Source: Lentzea tibetensis
GTDB lineage: Bacteria > Actinomycetota > Actinomycetes > Mycobacteriales > Pseudonocardiaceae
Direction of reading: 5' to 3'
NCBI RefSeq assembly: GCF_007845675.1
Contig: NZ_VOBR01000001.1
Coordinates: 186,001-250,000, forward strand
Length of the DNA stretch: 64,000 nt
The notes below the pieces were generated by a model that was not told the origin of the DNA, did not search any database, and was given only the letters and a program-made list of their open reading frames with translations. Of this stretch, positions 18,423 to 26,156 are shown piece after piece (position 1 is the stretch's first letter; every line of letters begins with the position of its first letter). Made by a program: the position numbers and the translations under genes.

Positions 18423-19894
18423 GGCGCGGCCTCCTCGTGGACGGCGGCGTGCATGATCGCCTCCTCGGTCGAGTCACCCGGCAGGTCGGCCACGATCCGG
18501 TGGTCGCGCATCACCAGGATCCGGTCGGCCATGCCGATCAGCTCCTGCAGTTCGGAGGAGATCATCAGGATGGCCACGCCCTGCGCCGACAGCGCCCTGA
18601 TCAGCGTGTAGATCGCGAACTTGGCGCCGACGTCGATGCCCCTGGTCGGCTCGTCGAAGATCAGCACGCGGGGTCGCACGGCCAGCCACTTGGCCAGCAC
18701 GACCTTCTGCTGGTTGCCGCCGGACAGGAAGCGCACCTCACGACTGGCGCTGTCCGGTCCACCGGTCAGTTCCACGGAGGTGAGCAGCTCGGACACCGAG
18801 ACGCCCGCGGACCGGTGCAGCGCGTGCGCGACCAGCAAAGCGTTGTGCCGCACCTGTTGCCGCAACGCGAGTCCCTCGGACTTGCGGTCCTCGGTGACGT
18901 AGCCGAGCCCGGCCTTGATCGCGCGGCGGGGTGAGGTGATCCGCGTTCTGCGCCCGTCCACCCTGATCTCCCCGGTGGTGAACGGCTCGACGCCGAACAG
19001 CGCGCGGGCGAGCGACGTGCGGCCGGAGCCTTGGAGCCCGGCGACGCCGACGATCTCACCGGCGTGCAGCCGGAGGTCGACGTCGCGCAGCCTGCGGTGG
19101 CCCGCGCCGCTCGCCTCGAGGAGCACGTCGCCGATGTCGGACTCCCTCGGCGGGAAGAACGACTCCAGGTCGCGGCCGACCATCAGCCGCACCAGGCCGG
19201 GGATGTCGATGGCCTCGGTGTCCGTTGTGGACACCAGGCGGCCGTCCTTGAGCACGGTGACCCGCTGGGCCAGGTCGAAGACCTCGCGCAGGCGGTGCGA
19301 GACGTACAGGACGCCGATGCCGCGCGCCTGGAGCCGGTGGATCAGCTTGTAGAGCAGCTCGACCTCGTGGTCGGCGAGCGACGCCGTCGGTTCGTCCATG
19401 ACGACCACGCGGGCGTCCACGACCAGCGCCTTGGCGATCTCCACGACCTGTTGCTGCGCGACGGAGAGCTGGCGGACGAGCCTGCGCGAGGTGAAGGACC
19501 TCTCGCCGAGCTCCTCGAGCAGCCGGGTCGTCTCGGTCTCCATCTTGCGCCGGTCGATGACGCCGAAGCGGGACGGTTCGCGGCCGAGGAAGACGTTCTC
19601 GGCGACCGTGCGCTCGCCGAGCAGCGTGAGCTCCTGATAGATGATCGCGACGCCGGCCACCTGCGCCTGGCTGGGGTGCGAGAACCGCACCTGTTCGCCG
19701 CCCAGCTCGATCTCGCCCGAGTCGGGTTCGTGCACCCCGGCGAGGATCTTCATCAGCGTGGACTTGCCCGCGCCGTTCTCGCCGACCAGCGCGTGCACCT
19801 CACCCGGTCGCAGGTCGAGGTCGACGCCGGACAGCACCTCGTTGCCGAAGAAGCTCTTCGACACGTTCCTCATGGCGAGCAGCGGCGCGGCCAT
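18419..19894 (-). CDS. Sugar ABC transporter ATP-binding protein, two nucleotide-binding domains (RbsA/XylG-like)
   Basis: Two ABC domains lie in one chain. The first has Walker A GENGAGKST, Walker B VVMDEPTAS and a degenerate signature (QLSVAQQQ). The second has a degenerate Walker A (GLQGSGRTS), signature LSGGNQQKV and Walker B LIFDEPTRGID. This arrangement is normal for the CUT2 carbohydrate importers. ATG 19894 is chosen; a TTG nine bases upstream is possible. It is the first gene of the importer operon and is transcribed away from the ROK regulator across a region rich in palindromes. Confidence 0.9.
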   Translation of the reverse strand: MAAPLLAMRNVSKSFFGNEVLSGVDLDLRPGEVHALVGENGAGKSTLMKILAGVHEPDSGEIELGGEQVRFSHPSQAQVAGVAIIYQELTLLGERTVAENVFLGREPSRFGVIDRRKMETETTRLLEELGERSFTSRRLVRQLSVAQQQVVEIAKALVVDARVVVMDEPTASLADHEVELLYKLIHRLQARGIGVLYVSHRLREVFDLAQRVTVLKDGRLVSTTDTEAIDIPGLVRLMVGRDLESFFPPRESDIGDVLLEASGAGHRRLRDVDLRLHAGEIVGVAGLQGSGRTSLARALFGVEPFTTGEIRVDGRRTRITSPRRAIKAGLGYVTEDRKSEGLALRQQVRHNALLVAHALHRSAGVSVSELLTSVELTGGPDSASREVRFLSGGNQQKVVLAKWLAVRPRVLIFDEPTRGIDVGAKFAIYTLIRALSAQGVAILMISSELQELIGMADRILVMRDHRIVADLPGDSTEEAIMHAAVHEEAAP

Positions 19895-19931
19895 GGAACG
19901 CAACGATGGTCCGACGATCTGCTCACGTCAA

Positions 19932-20003
19932 GCAGAACTTCTGCACGATCCGCCAAAAGTCGCAATCGAGTGATAACACTTTTGTCCAAGACCGACAGAA
20001 GTT
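19932..20003. promoter_or_regulatory. ROK regulator operator region with nested palindromes
   Basis: The 121-bp gap between the divergent importer and ROK genes holds a perfect 13-bp palindrome GCAGAACTTCTGC (19932-19944). Its half site recurs inverted as CAGAAGTT (19996-20003). A nested perfect pair CAAAAGT (19954-19960) and ACTTTTG (19978-19984) lies between them. The layout fits autoregulation and control of the importer by the adjacent ROK repressor. Confidence 0.6.
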
Positions 20004-20015
20004 ACGTTGTGGGGC

Positions 20016-21182
20016 ATGTCTGGACCATCGACGCACGCCAGGCTGTTGCGCCTGCTCCGCGACCGGGGCCCGCAGTCGAGAGCGGAGCTCGGCGACCTGG
20101 TTGAGCTGTCCAGGACCAGGATCGGCGCGGAGCTCGACAGGTTGACCGAGCTGGGACTCATCGAGGAGGCCGGGCTCGCCGAGTCGCGCGGCGGCCGCAG
20201 GCCCGCCGTCGTGCGGATCAACTCCGGCCTGCGCTTCGCCGGGGTGAACGTCGGCGCCACCAGCGTGGACGTCGCGGTCACGGACGGCGAGCTGCACGTG
20301 CTGGAGCACATCGCCGAGGAGATCGACGTCCGCGAGGGCCCGGACCACGTGCTCGGCCGCGTCACCTACCTGATCGGCAAGCTGCGCGACCAGGGTCACC
20401 TGCCGCAGCTGCACGGACTCGGCATCGGGCTGCCCGGCCCGGTCAGCTTCCGCGACGGCGTGCCGTACGCGCCGCCGATCATGCCCGGCTGGGACCAGTT
20501 CCCGGTGCGGGACAACCTCACCAGGGAGCTCGGCTGCCCGGTGCTGGTGGACAACGACGTGAACGTCATGGCGCTCGGCGAGCAGCACGTCGGCGTCGCG
20601 CGCACGTCCGAGGACTTCCTGTTCGTCAAGATCGGCACCGGCGTCGGCTGCGGGATCGTCGTCAACGGCGAGGTCTACCGCGGTGCCAACGGTTCCGCAG
20701 GCGACATCGGGCACATCCAGGTCGAGGAGGACGGTCCCGCGTGCGGGTGCGGCAACCTCGGCTGCCTCGAAGCCCTGTTCTCCGGAGCAGCGCTGGCCCG
20801 TGCCGCCCTGGCGGTGGCATCGTCGGGTGAGTCGCCGTTCCTGGCCGTGCGGCTGCAGGAACGCGGAATCCTGGCCGCGACCGACGTCGCCGACGCGCTG
20901 GCCGCCGGTGATCCCGTCGCGGGCCGGTTGGTGCGCGAGGGCGGGAGACGGGTCGGGCTCGTGCTGGCCGGGCTGGTCAGCTTCTTCAACCCGGACCTGA
21001 TCGTCATCGGCGGCGGCGTCGCGCGCATCGGGCACGTGCTGCTCGCCGAGATCCGCAGCGCGGTGTACCGGCGCTCGCTTCCCCTGGCCACCAACAACCT
21101 GCCGCTCGTCGTGTCCGAACTGGGTGAGACGTCCGGCGTCATCGGTGCCGCCCGGATGATCAGCGACCTGGTGTACCGGTGA
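20016..21182 (+). CDS. ROK-family transcriptional regulator
   Basis: An N-terminal winged helix-turn-helix (about residues 5-65, QSRAELGDLVELSRTRIGAELDRL) is fused to a ROK sugar-kinase-like domain. The zinc site CGCGNLGCLE and DIGHI histidine are present. ROK repressors release DNA when they bind a sugar. ATG 20016 is preferred to an upstream TTG at 20007. It is divergent to the importer operon and overlaps the following dehydrogenase gene by four bases (GTGA), so regulator, dehydrogenase and isomerase are probably one transcript. Confidence 0.88.
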   Translation: MSGPSTHARLLRLLRDRGPQSRAELGDLVELSRTRIGAELDRLTELGLIEEAGLAESRGGRRPAVVRINSGLRFAGVNVGATSVDVAVTDGELHVLEHIAEEIDVREGPDHVLGRVTYLIGKLRDQGHLPQLHGLGIGLPGPVSFRDGVPYAPPIMPGWDQFPVRDNLTRELGCPVLVDNDVNVMALGEQHVGVARTSEDFLFVKIGTGVGCGIVVNGEVYRGANGSAGDIGHIQVEEDGPACGCGNLGCLEALFSGAALARAALAVASSGESPFLAVRLQERGILAATDVADALAAGDPVAGRLVREGGRRVGLVLAGLVSFFNPDLIVIGGGVARIGHVLLAEIRSAVYRRSLPLATNNLPLVVSELGETSGVIGAARMISDLVYR

Positions 21183-22330
21183 AGCCCGCGCTGGGCGTGG
21201 GCATGGTCGGGTACGCCTTCATGGGCCGGGCGCACTCGCAGGCGTGGCGGACCGTGGGCAACTTCTTCGACCTACCCATGCGCGTAGACATGGCCGCCGT
21301 GTGCGGACGGGACACCGCGGGCGTCACGCGCGCCGCCGAGAAGCTCGGCTGGCGCACGCACGAGACGTCGTGGCGCGCGTTGATCGAACGCGACGACGTG
21401 GACGTCGTGGACATCTGCACGCCGGGCTCGAGCCACGCCGAGATCGCCATCGCCGCACTCGACGCGGGCAAGCACGTGCTGTGCGAGAAGCCGCTGGCGA
21501 ACACCATCGACGAGGCGCAGGCCATGGTCGAGGCCGCCGCGCGGGCGTCCGCGCGTGGTGTGCGGGCGATGGTCGGTTTCAACTACCGCCGCCTGCCCGC
21601 GACCGTGCTGGCGCACGACCTGATCGCGCAGGGCAGGCTGGGCACGATCCGCCACGTGCGCGCCGTGTACCTGCAGGACTGGATCGTCGACCCCGAGTTC
21701 CCACTGGTGTGGCGGTTGCGGCAGGAGATGGCGGGCTCCGGCGCACTCGGCGACATCGGCGCGCACATCGTCGACCTGGCCCAGTACCTGACCGGCCTGC
21801 GAGTCCGCGCGGTGAGCGCGTTGACGGACACGTTCGTCCACGAAAGACCGTTGCCGGACAACGGTTCGCGCGGCGCGGTGACCGTCGACGACACAGCGTT
21901 GTTCATCGCGCGACTGGACGGCGGCGCGGTGGCGAGCTTCGAGGCGACCAGGTTCGCGACCGGCCGCAAGAACGCACTGCGCATCGAGATCAACGGCTCC
22001 CGCGGCTCACTCGCGTTCGACCTGGAGCGCCTGAACGAGCTGGAGTTCTTCGACGCCGCGGATCCCACGTCCTCGCAAGGTTTTCGCCGAATCCTGGTGA
22101 CCGAGCCCGAGCACCCGTACGTCTCGGCGTGGTGGCCGCCAGGTCACCTAATCGGCTACGAACACAGCTTCACCCACGAGGTGCGCGACCTCCTGCTGGA
22201 CATCGCGCACGGCACCGACCCCGTCCCCGGCTTCGCAGACGGCTTCGGCGTCCAGCTGGCACTGGACGCCGTGGCACGCAGCGCGGCCTGCGGCGAATGG
22301 GTGTCCGTAGACGTTTCCTCGCCCGTGTAA
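21179..22330 (+). CDS. Gfo/Idh/MocA-family NAD(P)-dependent sugar dehydrogenase
   Basis: The 383-residue protein has an N-terminal Rossmann fold (GVGMVGYAFMGRAH) and the family motif CEKPLANT with the catalytic-site lysine. The C-terminal beta-sheet domain has segments such as GALGDIGAHIVDLAQYL, where the aspartate and histidine expected in the active site occur. Such enzymes oxidise sugars, often at C3, using bound NAD(P). GTG start 21179 overlaps the ROK stop. Together with two isomerase-like proteins and DUF1080/ThuA domains nearby, a role in a 3-keto-sugar route is inferred. Confidence 0.85.
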   Translation: MKPALGVGMVGYAFMGRAHSQAWRTVGNFFDLPMRVDMAAVCGRDTAGVTRAAEKLGWRTHETSWRALIERDDVDVVDICTPGSSHAEIAIAALDAGKHVLCEKPLANTIDEAQAMVEAAARASARGVRAMVGFNYRRLPATVLAHDLIAQGRLGTIRHVRAVYLQDWIVDPEFPLVWRLRQEMAGSGALGDIGAHIVDLAQYLTGLRVRAVSALTDTFVHERPLPDNGSRGAVTVDDTALFIARLDGGAVASFEATRFATGRKNALRIEINGSRGSLAFDLERLNELEFFDAADPTSSQGFRRILVTEPEHPYVSAWWPPGHLIGYEHSFTHEVRDLLLDIAHGTDPVPGFADGFGVQLALDAVARSAACGEWVSVDVSSPV

Positions 22331-22342
22331 GGAAGGTCAGCG

Positions 22343-23350
22343 ATGCCACGTCCGATCACGCTGTTCACCGGCCAATGGGCGGACCTGCCGTTCGAGGAGG
22401 TCTGCAGGCTAGCGGGCGAGTGGGGCTACGACGGCCTGGAGATCGCCTGCTGGGGCGACCACCTCGACGTCACGCGCGCGGCGTCGGACCCCTCCTACGT
22501 AGCTTCACGAAAAGCCTTGCTGGAAAAGCACAACCTGCAGTGCTGGGCGATCTCCAACCACCTGACGGGCCAGGCCGTGTGCGACAACCCGATCGACGCG
22601 CGGCACGAGGCGATCCTCCCGCCCCACATCTGGGGCGACGGCTCCCCCGAGGGCGTGCGCCAGCGCGCGGCCGAGGAGATGAAGACAACCGCACGCGCCG
22701 CAGCCGCGCTCGGCGTGGACACCGTCGTGGGCTTCACCGGTTCGTCGATCTGGCACTGCGTGGCGATGTTCCCGCCCGTACCGGCGTCTTTCGTCGAGGC
22801 CGGCTACCAGGACTTCGCAGACCGCTGGAACCCGATCATGGACGTGTTCGACTCGGTCGGCGTGCGGTTCGCTCTGGAAGTCCACCCGTCGGAGATCGCC
22901 TACGACTACTGGACAACCGTGCGCACCCTGGACGCGATCGACAGGCGCCCGTCGTTCGGCCTGAACTTCGACCCGAGCCACATGATGTGGCAGGACCTAG
23001 ACGTCGCGGGTTTCCTGTGGGACTTCCGCGACCGCATCTACCACGTGGACTGCAAGGACACGAAGCTGCGCCTCAACGGCCGCAACGGCCGACTCTCCTC
23101 ACACCTGCCGTGGGCGGATCCCCGCCGCGGCTGGGATTTCGTGTCCACCGGACACGGCGACGTGCCGTGGGAAACCGTGTTCCGCACACTGAACTCGATC
23201 TCCTACAACGGCCCCATCTCAATCGAGTGGGAGGACGCGGGCATGGACCGCCTGCACGGCGCCCCTGACGCGCTGGCCTTCATCCGCACTCTCACGTCGA
23301 TCGAGCCACCGGCGGCCGCGTTCGACGCGGCCTTCGCCCCTCGCCAGTAA
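22343..23350 (+). CDS. Sugar phosphate isomerase/epimerase-family TIM barrel protein
   Basis: The 335-residue protein is a second xylose-isomerase-like TIM barrel, only distantly like the one at 14519. Metal ligands are expected in [23 protein letters not shown] and SIEWEDAG. It begins 12 bp after the dehydrogenase gene with GGAAGG upstream of the ATG. It may isomerise, epimerise or beta-eliminate the keto-sugar formed by the dehydrogenase; the exact reaction is not readable from sequence. Confidence 0.82.
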   Translation: MPRPITLFTGQWADLPFEEVCRLAGEWGYDGLEIACWGDHLDVTRAASDPSYVASRKALLEKHNLQCWAISNHLTGQAVCDNPIDARHEAILPPHIWGDGSPEGVRQRAAEEMKTTARAAAALGVDTVVGFTGSSIWHCVAMFPPVPASFVEAGYQDFADRWNPIMDVFDSVGVRFALEVHPSEIAYDYWTTVRTLDAIDRRPSFGLNFDPSHMMWQDLDVAGFLWDFRDRIYHVDCKDTKLRLNGRNGRLSSHLPWADPRRGWDFVSTGHGDVPWETVFRTLNSISYNGPISIEWEDAGMDRLHGAPDALAFIRTLTSIEPPAAAFDAAFAPRQ

Positions 23351-23571
23351 GGCTGGTTCCGGCGGTACCCGGAACACAGCGCAACTCGGCGCGGCGCGGA
23401 ACCCGTGCACGAGGCGACGCCGACGCGCCACGCTCACGCGGGCGTCCCCCGCAGGTGAGAACCCCCCGAATCCACGCTCCCAGCCACCACCGACAACTCC
23501 GCGCCCGCAGAAGCGGAAGCGGGCAAAGCAAGAACCGGCAGAAGCGTGGCAGGCATGACGACGACACAGGC

Positions 23572-23768
23572 AGGCGCTAAGGGAGCACCGACCCAACTGA
23601 CACGAACCAAGCGAGAACCGCTCAACGGCACGAACCAAGGGAACACCGCCCAACCGGCACGAACCAAGAGAGCCCGACGAACCGGCAGGTACCAAGAGAG
23701 CACCGCCCCAACCGGCAGATACCAAGGGAGCCCAGCGAAACCGGCAGATACCAAAAGAAAAGAGCGCC
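23572..23768. repeat. Degenerate tandem repeat, about seven units of 28-30 bp
   Basis: Units begin at about 23572, 23602, 23630, 23659, 23687, 23717 and 23746. Each has the pattern A-C/G-G/A-A/T-ACCAAG-R-GA, followed by a variable middle and an AACCGGC end. Alternate units share one of two middle types (ACCGCCCAACCGGC or GCCC...GAACCGGC). There is no unique spacer of constant length, so it is not a CRISPR array. It is A-rich on the plus strand and devoid of T runs. Confidence 0.75.
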
Positions 23769-23862
23769 CGCCGCACTGCCAACCCCCGCAGTGCCAACCG
23801 GGCGCGGCCCCCGAGCCCAAACCGGCGGCCGAACGATCAGGACAAACTTTCCCGGAGGGCAG

Positions 23863-23995
23863 GGGGTGGGGAGGGGCTCGCTGATCAGGCGAAGCCTTGC
23901 CACATCGACAATGCCTTGTCAAGGCAGCTTTTCCGCCTTGACAAGGCATTGTCGATGTGGCGACCTCTGGTGATCAGCGAACCCCTCCCCACCCC
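23863..23995. repeat. 133-bp near-perfect palindrome
   Basis: Outer arms of 14 nt (23863-23876 with 23982-23995), middle arms of 9 nt (23879-23887 with 23971-23979) and inner arms of 26 nt (23900-23925 with 23935-23960) are all perfect. They surround a 9-nt loop, AGCTTTTCC. Only about 10-12 nt on each side between middle and inner arms do not pair. The inner arm itself contains the palindrome GCCTTGTCAAGGC. It ends 45 bp before the next start codon. It could be a terminator, a miniature mobile element or a recombination site. Confidence 0.85.
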
Positions 23996-24040
23996 ACACC
24001 GCAAGCCCCCACGCTGCAACACCACCCCGCAACCAGGCGC

Positions 24041-24847
24041 ATGATGACAACCGTGCGCAACCGCCTGTTGATCGGCCTGGCCACAACGACCACCATCGTG
24101 GCCGTGGTCCTAGCAGCAGCATTCGCGTTCCAACGCAAACTCATCTACCTGCCGACACCAGGCCCACTCCCCCACGCCGCGGACGTGATCCCAGGCGGAA
24201 GGGACGTAACCCTCCACACAAGAGACGGCCTACATCTGACCGCCTGGTACTTCCCGCAGAAGAACGCCAAAGCCACAGTCCTGGTAGCCCCCGGCAACGC
24301 AGGCAACCGCTCCCTGCGCACCCCGCTGGCCAAGGCACTAACCGCACGCAACCTGTCGGTACTGCTGCTCGAGTACCGCGGCTACGGCGGCAACCACGGC
24401 CACCCAACAGAAGAGGGCTTGGCCCACGACGCCCGAGCAGCCCGCACCTTCCTCATCAACGAGGGCGCCACCAAGCTCCTGTACGTGGGCGAAAGCCTGG
24501 GCTGCGCCGTGGTGACCGAACTGGCGACCGAACATCCCCCGGCGGGCATGGTGCTGCGCTCCCCGTTCACCGACCTGGCCGAGGCGGGCAAGGTCCACTA
24601 CCCGTTCCTCCCGCTGCGCCTGCTGCTACTCGACAAGTTCCCCGTCAAGGAACAGGTGTCACGACTCAACGTGCCCATCACGGTCGTGTACGGCGCGAAG
24701 GACACCGTCGTCCCACCCGAGCAGAGCAAAGAGGTGGCCGAGGCGGCACGGGGCGAGGCCGTCGAGGTGCCGGGCGCGGACCACAACGACCTCGTCCTGC
24801 TCGACGGGCCGCAGCTCATCGACGCCGTCGCAAAGCTGGCGGGCTGA
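24041..24847 (+). CDS. Membrane-anchored alpha/beta hydrolase (Bem46/ABHD13-like)
   Basis: The 268-residue protein starts with a single membrane helix (about residues 8-30) and then a serine hydrolase fold. The nucleophile elbow is GESLG (VGESLGCAVV), the acid is in YGAKDTVVPPEQS and the histidine in GADHNDLV. This matches the Bem46-type hydrolases anchored by an N-terminal helix. Substrate unknown. ATG 24041 or 24044 are both possible, with only a weak AGG upstream. Monocistronic; it follows the palindrome. Confidence 0.8.
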   Translation: MMTTVRNRLLIGLATTTTIVAVVLAAAFAFQRKLIYLPTPGPLPHAADVIPGGRDVTLHTRDGLHLTAWYFPQKNAKATVLVAPGNAGNRSLRTPLAKALTARNLSVLLLEYRGYGGNHGHPTEEGLAHDARAARTFLINEGATKLLYVGESLGCAVVTELATEHPPAGMVLRSPFTDLAEAGKVHYPFLPLRLLLLDKFPVKEQVSRLNVPITVVYGAKDTVVPPEQSKEVAEAARGEAVEVPGADHNDLVLLDGPQLIDAVAKLAG

Positions 24848-25025
24848 AGCAAGGCGAGATCTTTCCGATTTAAGAAACAAGAAACATCGGCGACACATGG
24901 AAAGTATTGCGGTAATGCACCAATCGAGACCGCACTCAACCTTCTGGCACACCAACACTGGTCTTTAGTTACTTTTGCGCCTGCCTAAGCTGCGCCACAC
25001 CGCCGGCATTGACGGGAGCTCACAC
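24848..25025. promoter_or_regulatory. A/T-richer promoter region of the NRPS-terpene operon
   Basis: These 178 bases are markedly richer in A/T than the neighbours, as expected for a promoter in this genome. A loose inverted pair CCGAT...ATCGG (near 24868-24893) could be an operator. I cannot assign -10 and -35 boxes with confidence. Confidence 0.35.
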
Positions 25026-26156
25026 GTGTGGCAGGACATCGACCAATCCCACGTGATAGTGATCGGGGCAGGCTCCGCAGGTCTCGCCACCGCAGCAAAC
25101 CTGCAGGCCAGAGGCATGCACGTGACGGTTCTGGAACGCGGAACCAAGCCGGGTCAAAGCTGGTTGCAGAGACGTGAGAATCTCCGTCTCAACACGATCC
25201 GCGGATTGTCGGCTCTACCTGGTCGAAGTATTGACAGAAGCGCGGGAACGTGGCCGAGTGGCGCCGAATACGCGCGCTACCTGCACACATACGCCACCCA
25301 GCACGAAGTGCGAATTCGTCACAATTGCGATGTCGTGCAAGTCGCGCACGGACGTCGTGCCAATTGGGACGTGCGGCTCGCGGACGGGGACACCATCCCG
25401 GCCGACGTGGTCGTCGTGGCCACCGGGTGGGCCGCCGAACCGCACATCCCGCTGTGGCCCGGTGAGTTCACGAAGAAGCTGCTGCACGCCGCCGACTACC
25501 GGAGCCCCGAGGACTTCGCCGGGGCCAGCGTCCTCGTGGTCGGGTCCGGCAACTCCGGCGCCGAGATCGCCGTCGAGCTGCTCGGCACCGCCGCCGAGGT
25601 GCGGATGGCGGTGCGCACTCCCCCGCTCCTCGTCCCCGCCGACCCGAAGCTGCACCGCGTCGGCGCGCTGTTCTGGTGGCTGCCCGAGGACCTGGTCGAC
25701 AAGCTCAGCATCAGCACTCACCGAAGCCACTACCGGGACCTCGCCGAGCACGGTCTGCCGATTCCGACCGAGGGCGTGCACGCGCGGTTCAACCGGGACG
25801 GCACCTCACCCACCGCCGACCGCGGGTTCGCCGACGCCGTCCGAAGTGGACGGTTGACGATCACGGCCGCCGTCGCTGCGCTCACCGGTGACGGCGTCCA
25901 GCTCGCGAACGGCCAGGAAGAACGTCCCGACGTCGTCATCGCGGCCACCGGGTACCGGCCCGCGTTCGCCGGGCTCGTCGGGCACCTCGGAGTGCTCGAC
26001 GAGAGGGGATTCCCCGCGAAACAAGAGGAAGCCCTCTACTTCGTCGGCGCGCCGTCGCTGCGCGGCGATCTGCACGTGCACGGCCAGCAGGCACGACGTG
26101 TCGCCAGAGCCATCTCGACCACCCCTGTGAACACGAAGAGGACCAGCGATGTCTGA
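25026..26156 (+). CDS. FAD-dependent monooxygenase (flavin-containing/YUCCA-type)
   Basis: GTG at 25026 is chosen because GGGAG sits 7 bp upstream; a TTG start at 24975 has no ribosome site. The 376-residue protein has an FAD-binding GAGSAG motif near residue 12, an NADPH-binding VVGSGNSGAE motif in the middle and the C-terminal ATGYRP motif. All are hallmarks of class B flavoprotein monooxygenases, which hydroxylate N or C atoms or insert oxygen beside ketones. It is the first gene of the NRPS-terpene operon and overlaps the NRPS gene by 8 bp. It probably tailors the amino acid or the terpene. Confidence 0.88.
   Translation: MWQDIDQSHVIVIGAGSAGLATAANLQARGMHVTVLERGTKPGQSWLQRRENLRLNTIRGLSALPGRSIDRSAGTWPSGAEYARYLHTYATQHEVRIRHNCDVVQVAHGRRANWDVRLADGDTIPADVVVVATGWAAEPHIPLWPGEFTKKLLHAADYRSPEDFAGASVLVVGSGNSGAEIAVELLGTAAEVRMAVRTPPLLVPADPKLHRVGALFWWLPEDLVDKLSISTHRSHYRDLAEHGLPIPTEGVHARFNRDGTSPTADRGFADAVRSGRLTITAAVAALTGDGVQLANGQEERPDVVIAATGYRPAFAGLVGHLGVLDERGFPAKQEEALYFVGAPSLRGDLHVHGQQARRVARAISTTPVNTKRTSDV

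Larger units (their letters stand above)
23351..24040. other. 690-bp non-coding island
   Basis: No frame here has a signal, family match or good start. The region holds a degenerate tandem repeat (23572-23768) and a 133-bp palindrome (23863-23995), both listed separately. Open frames on the minus strand translate the repeats into low-complexity Leu/Cys/Arg-rich sequence and are not credible genes. Confidence 0.7.

Noticed and set aside
23572-23768. Possible CRISPR array
   Set aside because: Units are contiguous and degenerate, with no unique spacers of constant size and no cas genes in the window.
23219-23949. Minus-strand frames over the tandem repeat
   Set aside because: They read as repetitive Leu/Cys/Arg/Gly segments caused by the 30-bp repeat, have no ribosome site and overlap the end of the isomerase gene.
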